A stretch of DNA of 64,000 bases from Halovenus sp037080055. GTDB lineage: Archaea > Halobacteriota > Halobacteria > Halobacteriales > Haloarculaceae. Under the pieces are notes generated by a model. It ran no database searches and was not told the DNA's origin. It saw only the letters and a list, made by a program, of their open reading frames with translations. This document shows positions 36,301 through 44,585 of the stretch, piece by piece. The stretch's first letter is position 1; each line of letters starts with the position of its first letter. The position numbers were made by a program, and so were the translations under genes. The stretch lies in NCBI RefSeq assembly GCF_037080055.1, contig NZ_JBAOJI010000004.1, positions 186,001 to 250,000 on the forward strand, in the 5' to 3' direction.

Positions 36301-36405
36301 CGACAGCCCCGTGACGACGGTCAGTTCCTCGCGTGGAATCTCTACGTCCACGTCCTTGAGGTTGTTCTCTGTCGCCCCGCGGACCTCGATAATATCGCGG
36401 CTCAT
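33352..36405 (-). CDS. uvrA: Excinuclease ABC subunit A
   Basis: UvrA finds damaged DNA for nucleotide excision repair with UvrB and UvrC. The protein has 1,017 residues and two ABC ATPase modules. The first Walker A is GLSGSGKSSLAF (about 33-44), the second GVSGSGKSTLM (about 672). The signatures TLSGGESQRIRLA and TLSGGEAQRVKLA are present, as are the zinc Cys pairs (CPECGREV, CEACGGQG). The C-terminus is an acidic tail typical of halophiles. UvrB and UvrC genes are not in this window. Confidence 0.96.
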   Translation of the reverse strand: MSRDIIEVRGATENNLKDVDVEIPREELTVVTGLSGSGKSSLAFDTVYAEGQRRYIESLSAYARNFLGQMDKPQVENVEGLSPAISIDQKNAANNPRSTVGTVTELHDYLRLLYARVGTPHCPECGREVDEQSAQQMVRRLLDAPEGTRAKICAPVVRDQKGEFEDLFDDLVSEGYTRVEVDGERFDLTVETPDLDKNYDHTVDVVVDRVKLSEDERSRITDSVETALDEADGVLKVIFPDPPEDLDVGGASARSTGDLADEEREDRRVVEFSEDLACSHCHIDISEIETRSFSFNSPHGACPECEGIGSTKEVSEDLVIQDPSKPLKNVFEPWSYNRTYYSRQLDNVAEHFGISLDTPFEELDEEIQRQFLYGTDDRVHFEWTTKNGTREKTERFEGVIPNLERRHVETDSDRAREHIEEYMAVTTCPECEGTRLKAESRAVFVNGTSITEVNRMSIGDALAHFEEMEETMSERDRKIAEEILKEIRARLGFMTEVGLDYLTLDREASTLSGGESQRIRLATQIGSGLVGVLYVLDEPSIGLHQRDNDRLLNTLAELRDLGNTLLVVEHDTETMRRADNIIDMGPGPGKRGGEIVVNGSYEDVLDCEDSATGEYLSGEKVIPVPDSRRVPDQREGTEGASGDDGPASRDPDGTITIRGARQHNLKDLDVELPVGCFTAITGVSGSGKSTLMHDVLYKGLAREMNDNTSVDPGEHDAIEGLDQIETVRLIDQSPIGRTPRSNPATYTNVFDYVRELFAQTDVANRRGYEKGRFSFNVKGGRCEACGGQGTVKIDMNFLSDVTVPCEECGGARYNDETLEVTFKDKTIADVLDMSVEEAYDFFESHSQLRRRLKLLKDVGLGYMRLGQPSTTLSGGEAQRVKLAEELGKKDTGETLYLLDEPTTGLHPEDERKLIDVLHRLTDEGNTVVVIEHELDLVKNADNILDLGPEGGEAGGQIVASGTPEEVARTEGSYTGEYLRDLLPDVELAGPRSDRELPTPESAPVGSDDSDQTAADDD

Positions 36406-36702
36406 TCGTTACCCAAGCCACGGACTACGGTACCGAAACGCTGTCGATTCGCGCTGCCCGCAGTTCGTCCACTGACGACGTCATCTGAGATCCTCACTCG
36501 GTTCCGGTACTTACGCTATAAACCACAAAAACAAGATGAACGTGTGAGTTTTAGGACGATAGAACTACAATTACGATTTAGTCTGGGTAAATACTTAGTG
36601 ATACCAATACTATTACGTCGGTATGAATCGGAGTACGCGAGACACGACTGCAGCGCCGTCGATGGGACGACGGTGTGAAACCTGCGGGGGAGACACGCAG
36701 CG
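36406..36702. other. Divergent intergenic region between uvrA and the acyltransferase gene
   Basis: No gene is supported here. The middle (36530-36620) is AT-rich and probably carries the promoters of both divergent genes; AATACTATT at about 36606-36614 may be the box for the plus-strand gene with a leader of some 70 bases. A purine-rich GGGGGAG lies about 15 bases before the ATG at 36703 and may help ribosome binding. Confidence 0.45.
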
Positions 36703-37602
36703 ATGACGAAACGCCACGTCGATGTGCCAGCGGAGGTGCGGGCGGAAATCGACAGAACGATCAAAGATGTCGACAGCCGACTCGCAGCGGAAGAGACGGC
36801 TGCCGTCGTCGGCGAGGTGCTCGCCGACCTGTTTGGCGATTCCGAGGAATACGGCCGGTATCAGCGGGGAGAGTCGCTGCCGCCGATGACGCGGATGCGG
36901 GTCGGCAGCTACGATCCGCGCAACGCCCTGGTCGAAACCGAACACTGGGCGGAGCAGGAGCTCTCGAAGCTCCGCGAGAGCAAGTGTCTCCGCTATCTCT
37001 GGGCGGGGTTCGACCGTTCGCCACTCGCGAACAACATCGCCTTCGCACTTCCGTTCCGGCAGATGCTCGCGAATCACCTCTTCGCCGACGCTGGCGAGGA
37101 GTTGCGGCTGTTCGGCGGGATCAAAATCCAGTGCGGCCACAACATCGAGATGGGCGACAACACCGTCGTCCACAACGACGTGCTGCTCGACGACCGCGGG
37201 AAACTCACAATCGGCGAGCGCGTCTCCATCGCGGACAACTGCCACATCCACACGCACGCACACGACACCGTCGACCAGACCGACGTGACGACCTACGAGA
37301 CGATTCTCGAAGACGATGTGCGACTGGGCTACGGATCGATGATCAGCGCTGGCTGTCGGATCGGCGAGAACGCGATGATCGGTGCCGGAGCGAAACCGCT
37401 CGGCGACGTGCCGGCCCACCACATCGCCGCCGGTGCGCCCGCAAAGAGCGTCAAGATCAAACCGGGCTGGGAGTCCGTCGCGGCCGACCTCGGCCCACTC
37501 GAGGACAACAGAGAGCAGCGCCAACTCGGCCGGGAGTTCCCGGAACCGTTCGAGGAGTACGACGAGTTCGGCCGTGATCTCTCCGCGCCCGGCGAGGGCT
37601 GA
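36703..37602 (+). CDS. Left-handed beta-helix (hexapeptide-repeat) acyltransferase-like protein
   Basis: The protein has 299 residues. Residues 1-130 are helical and acidic. From about 140 to 255 hexapeptide repeats form a left-handed beta helix (IKIQCGHNIEMGDNTVVHNDVLLDD, split at NIEM; IGERVSIADNCHIHTHAHD; IGAGAKPLG), with the His-rich HIHTHAHD typical of the active site of acetyltransferases such as those of the maltose/galactoside type. The likely reaction is transfer of an acyl group to a sugar or amino sugar. The acceptor is unknown. Confidence 0.85.
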   Translation: MTKRHVDVPAEVRAEIDRTIKDVDSRLAAEETAAVVGEVLADLFGDSEEYGRYQRGESLPPMTRMRVGSYDPRNALVETEHWAEQELSKLRESKCLRYLWAGFDRSPLANNIAFALPFRQMLANHLFADAGEELRLFGGIKIQCGHNIEMGDNTVVHNDVLLDDRGKLTIGERVSIADNCHIHTHAHDTVDQTDVTTYETILEDDVRLGYGSMISAGCRIGENAMIGAGAKPLGDVPAHHIAAGAPAKSVKIKPGWESVAADLGPLEDNREQRQLGREFPEPFEEYDEFGRDLSAPGEG

Positions 37603-37607
37603 GCGTC

Positions 37608-38186
37608 TCAGTCCGTGCCCGAGTCGGTCGCCCTGTCGTTCTTGTTCACTGTATCGCCCCGCCACGAGTAGACGCTGGCTTCGCTATCTCCAGCGATCGG
37701 TGTGGGATCCTCGGACCGGCGGTCGTCGATGTAGTCGGTGATATCAGACAGTAGGTCCTCGGGTGTCGTTCGATCCGCCCAGCAGTGATACCCCTTCGCT
37801 GGCGTCCGAATTTCGAGGCGGTTCGAGAAGAAGCCAGTGTGGTAGGAAACCCAGGCGATAGCGTCGTGTGGGATGCTATACGTCTGATCGTCACCGTCCT
37901 GTCCCACCAGACAGATCATCCGTCGCCCCGTGATCATGATCACTGTGCCCCGGTCCGAGTCGGGCGAAACTGTGTTCCCTTTGGTTCCCAGTCCGATACC
38001 CTTCTTGTTGTTTGTCAGAATATACGCCGGACTCTCGCTTTCGTCGAGATAGTCGATGGGCGGATCAACAGCGAGTCGTCCGTTCTCGAACTGGCGCTCG
38101 TCGTCCGCGAGGATATCTGTCGTTACCGAGTCGTCGGGGACCATCTGTGCGATGAGATTGGCACGGGTGAGTGTCGAATCAGTCAT
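37608..38186 (-). CDS. PH-like domain protein
   Basis: The protein has 192 residues. Residues about 60-160 read like a small bacterial/archaeal PH-like domain: ESPAYILTNNKKGIGLG, GTVIMITGRRMICLVG, DQTYSIPHDAIAWVSYHTG, RLEIRTPAKGYHCWA and a helix EDLLSDITDYIDD. Proteins of this type occur alone or joined to membrane domains, and usually bind proteins or lipids. No enzyme motif is present. It converges on the acyltransferase gene with five bases between. Confidence 0.7.
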   Translation of the reverse strand: MTDSTLTRANLIAQMVPDDSVTTDILADDERQFENGRLAVDPPIDYLDESESPAYILTNNKKGIGLGTKGNTVSPDSDRGTVIMITGRRMICLVGQDGDDQTYSIPHDAIAWVSYHTGFFSNRLEIRTPAKGYHCWADRTTPEDLLSDITDYIDDRRSEDPTPIAGDSEASVYSWRGDTVNKNDRATDSGTD

Positions 38187-38497
38187 GGCAGGTGGTTCCG
38201 CATCTCCGAAGGCGCGTTCTCGCCCCCGGGAAGTACGTCTCCAGCGCGGAGTCTGTGCGGTACATTCATGAAGTCTATCCTTATATCATTAGAGGAGTTT
38301 GAGTAAATATAACAAATTCTGAGAGGAAAGAGTAACCAGATGTGTAGATATTTAGCAATATTCGCAGTATCTGTGATATTCTGAAGAGCGCAGCGTCGGA
38401 GATCACAGCAGTAGCAGCAACGCGAAATCAGGTCGGAGTCTTCGTGCGGTCAGAACCGGACCACGAAATACTAGGGCCGGGCGTGTGTACACCCAGT
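38187..38497. other. AT-rich divergent intergenic region before the UspA gene
   Basis: No gene is seen. The UspA promoter is at the right end: CGAAATACTA at about 38465-38473, 28 bases before the ATG at 38498. The stretch 38270-38380 is AT-rich and probably holds the promoter of the minus-strand PH-like gene. Confidence 0.45.
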
Positions 38498-38917
38498 ATG
38501 TACGAACGGATTCTCGTCGCAGTCGACGGAAGCGAGCATGCGCGCACCGCAGTCACGCACGCGATCGATCTCGCGGAGCGATACGACGCGACGCTGCACG
38601 CGCTGTACGTCATCGAGACGCGGACCGCCTACGACAACGCGATCATCGATCCCGACGAGCGGCGGGAAGTGCTCCGGGAAGATGGGGAGAGCGAACTGGC
38701 CGACGTACGAGAGCGGGCCGCTGCGGCGGGCATCGAGGTCCAGACGGCAATCGAGGAGGGGGCACCACCCGAAGAAATTCTCGCCTATCTCGACGAGCAC
38801 GAAATCGACGCGGTCTGTATGGGCGAACGTGGACAGTCCGATTTCAAGACCGTCTTACTCGGCAGCGCAACCGAGACGGTAATCCACGAGACGGATATTC
38901 CGGTCATCGTCGTCTGA
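38498..38917 (+). CDS. Universal stress protein UspA family
   Basis: The protein has 139 residues and is a single UspA domain. It starts MYERILVAVDGSEHA and carries the nucleotide-binding signature near the C-terminus: VCMGERGQSDFKTVLLGSATE, read from about residue 110 (G-x2-G-x9-G-S/T type, here GERG and GSATE). ATP-binding UspA proteins respond to stress. The ATG at 38498 fits a TATA box 28 bases upstream. It precedes the PitA gene by 59 bases. Confidence 0.92.
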   Translation: MYERILVAVDGSEHARTAVTHAIDLAERYDATLHALYVIETRTAYDNAIIDPDERREVLREDGESELADVRERAAAAGIEVQTAIEEGAPPEEILAYLDEHEIDAVCMGERGQSDFKTVLLGSATETVIHETDIPVIVV

Positions 38918-38976
38918 GCCTCGGTGCATCGGGAACAAACGAAACCATTCTTGGGTACTGGGCCGTACGCCTGTGT

Positions 38977-40905
38977 ATGCCAGAAGCACGCGACCCGCCG
39001 CCGACAGACGAAGGCTGGTATGCACTGCACGATTACCGGACAATTGACTGGGACGCGTGGCGTGACGCGACAGACCGCGAACGCAAGCGCGCACTCGCGG
39101 AGGTAACCGAGCACCTCGACAGCCGTCTCGCCGTCGCAGACGCCGATGCGGGAGACTCTGCGCTGTACTCCATCCTCGGGCACAAGGCCGACATTCTCAT
39201 CTTGCATCTTCGGCCGAGTAGCGCCCACATCGGCGCGCTCGAACGGCAGTTCGAGCAGACGGAGTTCGCCCGCTTCACCGAACGCGAGACATCCTTCGTC
39301 TCCGTAACGGAGGCCTCGGGCTACTCCGAGAATGCCCGTGATTACTTCGAGGGTGAACTCGACGAAGACTCGGGGCTGTACAACTACATCCAGACCCGGC
39401 TCAAGCCGACGATTCCCGACGCAACCCACGTCTGTTTCTACCCGATGGACAAACGCCGCCAGCCCGACCAGAACTGGTACGATATGGATTTCGAGGAGCG
39501 GGCCGAGCACATGGAGGCCCACGGCGATATCGGCCGTGACTACGGCGGCAAGATCATCCAGATGATCACCGGCGCAATCGCGCTCGACGACTGGGAGTGG
39601 GGTGTGACCCTGTGGGGCGACGACCTCGTCGATATGAAAGATCTGCTCTACGAGATGCGATTCGATCCCTCCACCTCGCAGTTCGCGGAGTTTGGCTCGT
39701 TCTACATCGGCCGCCGGATCGCCCCGAGTGATCTGCCCGCGCTGATGGCCGGAGAAGTCGTGCCTGCCGACGGCGATGTCGAGACGGACCTCGACGCCGC
39801 GGGACCGATCCATCCGGGTGAGGCGACCAGTCACGGCGCGGACGAGCAGACACACGGTGACAACGAGAGTCACGCGGAACACGCTCACGACGACGAAGAC
39901 GAACACAGCGACGACGGCGGCCGAGGCGGCCCGCCGATGGGTGGCGACGGCGAGAGCATCACCAAAGAAGCCGACGACCTGGCGGGTCGACTCGGCAAAC
40001 TCGGCATCCGTGAGGGCGAGGGCTACGAAGCCGGCGATTTCGGCCTCGTACTCTACTCGGACGCGGACGCGCAGGAACTCGCCGACGAAGTCGACGGACT
40101 GCGCGAGAACTTCGATCACTACGACACGCACGGACAGACGGTCGTCCGTGCCCAGAGCGGTCGCTCCGCCATCGTCAGCATCTGGGAGAACGAACGAGCG
40201 GCCGACACCGCTGAAGGCTTCCTGACCGATCTGCCCGGCGTCGACGACGGCTACCGCGGATCGCTCGGCGACGGTGAGGCCGCCGACGAACACGAAGAAC
40301 ACGGCTCCGCGGGCGGCGATGCCGGCGAAATCCGCGAGGAACTCGCCGATCTGGACGTCTACGCCGGCCAGCCCCACGGCGAGGATATCTACGCGCTCGT
40401 GCTGTACTCCGAGGCCGACCTCGACGAACTGACCGCGGAAGTCGCCGACCTAAGCGACGGCTTCGACCGCTACGACACCCACGAGGGAACCGACGTGTAC
40501 GACGATCCGGACAGCGACAACGCGGCCGTGGTTAGCCGCTGGGAGACCGCAGACGCTGCGAACACCGCAAGCGAGTATCTGAGCGATCTGCCGGACATCG
40601 TCGGCTGGGCCGACGAGGGCGACGGCTTCGAGACGATGGGGATGTTCTACACGGTCAAGCCCGACTACCAGGAAGAATTTGTCGAGAAATTCGCCGACGT
40701 AGGAGAGTTGCTCGGCGAGATGGAGGGCCATCGCTCGACGGCACTGCTGACGAACGTCGACGACGAGAACGATATGTTCATCGCCAGCCGGTGGGACTCC
40801 AAAGAGAACGCGATGGAGTTTTTCCGGTCGGACGCCTTCACCGACACCGTCGACTGGGGCCGCGAAGTGCTCGACGACAAGCCCCGGCACGTGTTCCTGG
40901 CGTAA
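38977..40905 (+). CDS. pitA: PitA-type heme protein: chlorite-dismutase domain, His-rich linker, two tandem repeats, ABM domain
   Basis: The protein has 642 residues. Residues 1-245 are a chlorite-dismutase/HemQ domain with CFYPMDKRR (the Tyr used by coproheme decarboxylases), the proximal His in MEAHGDIGRDYGG, and ALDDWEWGVTLWGDD and MRFDPSTSQFAEFGSFYIGR. A His/Asp-rich linker (about 275-320) follows. Two similar units of about 105 residues come next (LVLYSDADAQELADEVDGL versus LVLYSEADLDELTAEVADL; both with SDG/REN-FDxYDTH). A C-terminal antibiotic-biosynthesis-monooxygenase-like domain (MGMFYTVKPDYQEEFVEKF) ends the chain. The likely role is in heme handling or coproheme decarboxylation. 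The PitA fusion is known from haloarchaea. Confidence 0.88.
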   Translation: MPEARDPPPTDEGWYALHDYRTIDWDAWRDATDRERKRALAEVTEHLDSRLAVADADAGDSALYSILGHKADILILHLRPSSAHIGALERQFEQTEFARFTERETSFVSVTEASGYSENARDYFEGELDEDSGLYNYIQTRLKPTIPDATHVCFYPMDKRRQPDQNWYDMDFEERAEHMEAHGDIGRDYGGKIIQMITGAIALDDWEWGVTLWGDDLVDMKDLLYEMRFDPSTSQFAEFGSFYIGRRIAPSDLPALMAGEVVPADGDVETDLDAAGPIHPGEATSHGADEQTHGDNESHAEHAHDDEDEHSDDGGRGGPPMGGDGESITKEADDLAGRLGKLGIREGEGYEAGDFGLVLYSDADAQELADEVDGLRENFDHYDTHGQTVVRAQSGRSAIVSIWENERAADTAEGFLTDLPGVDDGYRGSLGDGEAADEHEEHGSAGGDAGEIREELADLDVYAGQPHGEDIYALVLYSEADLDELTAEVADLSDGFDRYDTHEGTDVYDDPDSDNAAVVSRWETADAANTASEYLSDLPDIVGWADEGDGFETMGMFYTVKPDYQEEFVEKFADVGELLGEMEGHRSTALLTNVDDENDMFIASRWDSKENAMEFFRSDAFTDTVDWGREVLDDKPRHVFLA

Positions 40906-40943
40906 CAGAAACCATATATGTCATTTTCTTGCTCGTATGATGC

Positions 40944-42017
40944 ATGAACGAACAGCGACGGCGATCAGTGCTGAAGACCGCCGCAGCATCGGTCGCGCTC
41001 GCGCTCGCCGGCTGCTCTGAGGACTCGGGAGATGGGGACGGGTCGTCGACGGACGACGAACCAGCGGGCGACTCGGACGACCAGCCCGAAGATTCGGAAC
41101 CCGACAGTGAGGACGATGACGAATCGGTGACAGAAGATGACGAAACGGAGTCGATCACCGTCGTCGATCAGCCATACACGAGATGGATCCCGGAGCCAGC
41201 CACGACAACGGACGGCTCTGTCGATAGGCTCGCCTTCGTCTACCTCGACGGCGCACAGTTGCGATCAATCGAAGATAGCCTCTCGGAGTCCGCCACAGAG
41301 AGTGTCCCCCGCGAGGACGCGCTGCCGCTGATACAGGAGGGGTCCGTCGACGAGTACATCCGGCTTCAGACGCCAATCCGAGAGCCGGATTTCGAGTTTT
41401 TCGACCAGACCGTGATCTGTACTGGAACCTTCGACCCCGAGGCGATTATTAGCGAATACCGGAACTACAGGGACACGGAGTGGGACGGCGAGAGCGAGTA
41501 CGGCGAGTTCACGATCCTGACGAAGGGACGGACAGACGACCGACCCGGACTGAGCGTCGGGGTGAGCGAGTCGACCGTCCTCTACGTCCCACAGACGAGC
41601 GAAAACGAGGGGACAGAAGTCATCGAACAGTTCGCCGACGCCGGGGCCGGAGAGACCGAGCGAGTCCACGAGACCGACGACCAGATCGCGCGACTGTTCA
41701 GCAAGGTCGACGGGAGTTCGTTCGTGAGTTTCACCTACGGAACGAAGTTCGTCAATAGTGGCTCCTCCGGCAGCGAACCACCAGAGGGGTTGCTCGGCGC
41801 AATCGGCGGCACAACTGTCGGAGAGTCGGAGACCGAACGCAAGACGATTTTCCCGTTCATCGACGAATCGAGCGCGGTGGCAGCACGCGACAGCGACGAC
41901 TTCCCGCCGCCGGCACGGAACGACGCAGGCGAGGTGTCCGCATCCCTCGACGGAAACTTCTACGTCGTGACACAGACACTCCCGACCACGGAGTTCGAGA
42001 GCTTCAGCGGAGTCTGA
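40944..42017 (+). CDS. Tat lipoprotein of unknown function
   Basis: The protein has 357 residues. It has a Tat signal (RRRSVLKTAAASVALALAGC, lipobox ALAGC) and an acidic low-complexity linker (about 25-70). The rest shows mixed alpha/beta structure with RLAFVYLDGAQL, a possible edge strand set, and no known enzyme motif. A CATATATG box lies about 28 bases before the ATG, so the gene probably has its own leaderless promoter. It is an extracellular lipid-anchored protein. Confidence 0.78.
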   Translation: MNEQRRRSVLKTAAASVALALAGCSEDSGDGDGSSTDDEPAGDSDDQPEDSEPDSEDDDESVTEDDETESITVVDQPYTRWIPEPATTTDGSVDRLAFVYLDGAQLRSIEDSLSESATESVPREDALPLIQEGSVDEYIRLQTPIREPDFEFFDQTVICTGTFDPEAIISEYRNYRDTEWDGESEYGEFTILTKGRTDDRPGLSVGVSESTVLYVPQTSENEGTEVIEQFADAGAGETERVHETDDQIARLFSKVDGSSFVSFTYGTKFVNSGSSGSEPPEGLLGAIGGTTVGESETERKTIFPFIDESSAVAARDSDDFPPPARNDAGEVSASLDGNFYVVTQTLPTTEFESFSGV

Positions 42018-42178
42018 GCCGAACCCCGCCGTTCTTCGCTATCAAGCCGACCACGCAGAGTCGTCACTGTTCGTAAACGTTCGGCCGCGTTCGCTCGGAG
42101 CCACGATTCCGTCCGGCAGTTTCACTTTCAGTCCGCTGTTAACGGGGCTTTATGTACAAGGGGGCACAACCGACGCGT

Positions 42179-43225
42179 ATGGCAACACAGGAAGACCTCG
42201 AAGAGCTGCCGGGCGTCGGTCCGGCGACAGCGGAGAAACTCAAAGAGAACGGCTTCGACGGCTACCAGGGAATCGCGGTCGCGAGCCCGGGCGAACTCTC
42301 GAACACGGCGGATATCGGCGAATCTAGCGCGGCGGATATCATTCAGGCGGCCCGAGAGGCCGCAGACATCGGCGGCTTCGAGAGCGGCGCGACGGTACTG
42401 GAGCGACGAGAGCAGATCGGCAAACTCACCTGGGGTGTCGACGAGGTAGACGAACTGCTCGGCGGCGGCGTCGAGACGCAGTCGATCACGGAAGTCTACG
42501 GCGAGTTCGGCTCCGGGAAGTCCCAAGTCACCCACCAGCTGTCGGTCAACGTCCAGCTTCCGACCGAACACGGCGGCCTCGAAGGAAGTGCCATCTTCAT
42601 GGACAGCGAGGACACCTTCCGGCCCGAGCGAATCGACGACATGGTCCGTGGCCTCGACGACGAGGTCATCGAGGACACGATGGTCCTGCACGGCGTCGCC
42701 GAGGAAGGCGAGGCCGATGCCGAAGACGAACAACTGCTGACTGAACTCATCGAGGCGATTCTCGACAAGATTCACGTCGCGAAGGCGTTCAACTCCAATC
42801 ATCAGATCCTGCTGGCCGAGAAGGCCCAGGAGATTGCGGGCGAGAGCCAGGACGACGAGTTCCCCGTCCGACTGCTCTGTGTGGACTCACTGACCGCCCA
42901 CTTCCGCGCGGAGTACGTCGGTCGTGGCGAACTCGCCGAGCGCCAGCAGAAACTGAACAAACACCTCCACGACCTGATGCGTGTCGGCGACCTGAACAAT
43001 ACCGCTGTCCTCGTCACGAACCAGGTCGCTTCCAACCCCGATTCCTTCTTCGGCGACCCGACCCAGCCCATCGGCGGAAACATCCTCGGTCACACCTCCA
43101 CCTTCCGGATCTACCTGCGCAAATCCAAGAACAACAAGCGGATCGTTCGCCTGGTCGACGCGCCGAACCTCGCCGACGGTGAGGGAGTGATGCGCGTCTC
43201 CGGAGACGGTCTCGTCGAGGAGTAA
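42179..43225 (+). CDS. radA: DNA repair and recombination protein RadA
   Basis: RadA is the archaeal RecA/Rad51 recombinase that pairs homologous DNA strands. The protein has 348 residues. An N-terminal helix-hairpin-helix domain (ELPGVGPATAEKL) precedes the ATPase core with Walker A GEFGSGKSQVTHQ (about 100-112), Walker B LLCVDSLTAHFR, and the L2 region NQVASNPDSFFGDPTQPIGG. The ATG at 42179 is preferred over 42152 because TTTATG-like bases lie about 28 before it and the family starts at about this point. Confidence 0.97.
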   Translation: MATQEDLEELPGVGPATAEKLKENGFDGYQGIAVASPGELSNTADIGESSAADIIQAAREAADIGGFESGATVLERREQIGKLTWGVDEVDELLGGGVETQSITEVYGEFGSGKSQVTHQLSVNVQLPTEHGGLEGSAIFMDSEDTFRPERIDDMVRGLDDEVIEDTMVLHGVAEEGEADAEDEQLLTELIEAILDKIHVAKAFNSNHQILLAEKAQEIAGESQDDEFPVRLLCVDSLTAHFRAEYVGRGELAERQQKLNKHLHDLMRVGDLNNTAVLVTNQVASNPDSFFGDPTQPIGGNILGHTSTFRIYLRKSKNNKRIVRLVDAPNLADGEGVMRVSGDGLVEE

Positions 43226-43346
43226 CCCGGAAGAACAACCGGTTTTCTGATACGTGTCTGACGGGGCAGAGTGAAAGTATAACTCGTGCAAACGAACCAC
43301 ACGATGTGACCGGGTTTCGATCCGAAATAAGGGGGTCAGAAATTCG

Positions 43347-44324
43347 TTACGAACGCGTCCACAGATCGGGTTCGGAGACCTGTTCACTGATAGAAAGGCT
43401 GCCGGTGTGTCGGATCCAGATTGCGAGGAGGCCAGCACCGACGAGGAGCGCGCCGAGCGCGAACAGGCCGGCCTCCGGGCCAAATTCGCCGCCGGTCAGT
43501 ACGGAGCGGGTCCCGGGGTCGACGGCGAGGACGGCGACGCTGCTGGTCAGTCCGCTGACCGGCAGGCCGAAAATCGGGCCGAGGACGAAGTTCCAGCCCG
43601 TGTGGATCCCGATGGGGAGCGCGAGCGAGTCGGTGAAGACGTACGCGCCGCCGAGCAGAAGGCCAAAGAGTGTGATGTTGAGCGTACTGACGACGCTCGC
43701 ACTCGGGTTGCTGGCGTGAGCGAGGCCGAACAGTGCCGCACTGACCCCGACCGCGAGCAGCACAGCACGGCGGCTATCCAGTGCGATCCGGGCTCCTTCG
43801 GCGACGTTGACGAGCAGGTAGCCGCGGAAGACGAGTTCTTCCAGCACGCCGATTGCGAGAAAGTAGCCGGCGGCGACGAGCAGACCGACAGGGACCGAGA
43901 GATTGGAAAACAGCGCGCCATCACGAGTGAGGAAGGTCCCGGAAATCTCGCCGACGGTAAGCAGAATCGCCGTCGCGACGAGGGCGACCATCGCCGCTCC
44001 GACCGCGAGTCCGACACCGAACTCACGTCGCCACTCCCGGTCGAGACTGACGCCAAGATCACTGAATCGGCGGCGGTCAACGATCCAGCTCATCCCGAGA
44101 ACAGCGACGACGAGTGCAATCAGCGAGGCCAATTCAGCGAGTGCTGCCGACAGCGGGCCGAGCGTCCCGACACCGAGCCCGACGATGACGGCAACGACGC
44201 CCAGCAACAGGGCAAACAGCAAGACGAGTACGAACGAGATGGCAAACCGAAGCGGGGCGCGGGGCCGTCGCTCCTCAGAATTCCAGAAGACCTGCGAGAG
44301 TCCCCGGCGAAGGTTCTCGTCCAT
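43347..44324 (-). CDS. CPBP-family intramembrane metalloprotease (CAAX protease-like)
   Basis: The protein has 325 residues and about eight membrane helices. The catalytic set of the family is present: EELVFRG (EExxxR, about 163), FGLAHASNP, and HTGWNF. These proteases cut within membranes or modify prenylated proteins, and some guard against phage or toxin. The target is unknown. The ATG at 44324 (MDENLRRGL) is favoured over 44348 because GATTAAGT lies about 25 bases upstream on that strand. Confidence 0.88.
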   Translation of the reverse strand: MDENLRRGLSQVFWNSEERRPRAPLRFAISFVLVLLFALLLGVVAVIVGLGVGTLGPLSAALAELASLIALVVAVLGMSWIVDRRRFSDLGVSLDREWRREFGVGLAVGAAMVALVATAILLTVGEISGTFLTRDGALFSNLSVPVGLLVAAGYFLAIGVLEELVFRGYLLVNVAEGARIALDSRRAVLLAVGVSAALFGLAHASNPSASVVSTLNITLFGLLLGGAYVFTDSLALPIGIHTGWNFVLGPIFGLPVSGLTSSVAVLAVDPGTRSVLTGGEFGPEAGLFALGALLVGAGLLAIWIRHTGSLSISEQVSEPDLWTRS

Positions 44325-44393
44325 ACCGGCCCTGGCGGGCCCACTCACTTAATCCTGGCAGTACTTATCCCTCCGTCCTACCAACTATTACGT

Positions 44394-44585
44394 ATGTCCG
44401 ACAGCCTCCTCGACAAACTCAAAGGACTCTTGCAGGGCGCGTTTCTCTCTCACGTCCCGGATCACCCCTCCCACGGCGGGAATACCGGCGATTCGGAGTG
44501 GGATCCTAACCAGAACGACGCGGACGACGAGAGAGACGGAGAAGAGCAGGAGGAAACCGACGGCGATCAGTTCGATTCGAGATAA
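44394..44585 (+). CDS. Small acidic protein (63 residues)
   Basis: The protein has 63 residues: a short amphipathic N-terminus (SLLDKLKGLLQGAFLSH) and a strongly acidic, probably disordered tail. A TATA-like GTACTTATC at about 44361-44369 is 28 bases before the ATG, which supports a real leaderless gene. It overlaps the end of thrC by 19 bases, tail to tail. No family is recognised. Confidence 0.6.
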   Translation: MSDSLLDKLKGLLQGAFLSHVPDHPSHGGNTGDSEWDPNQNDADDERDGEEQEETDGDQFDSR

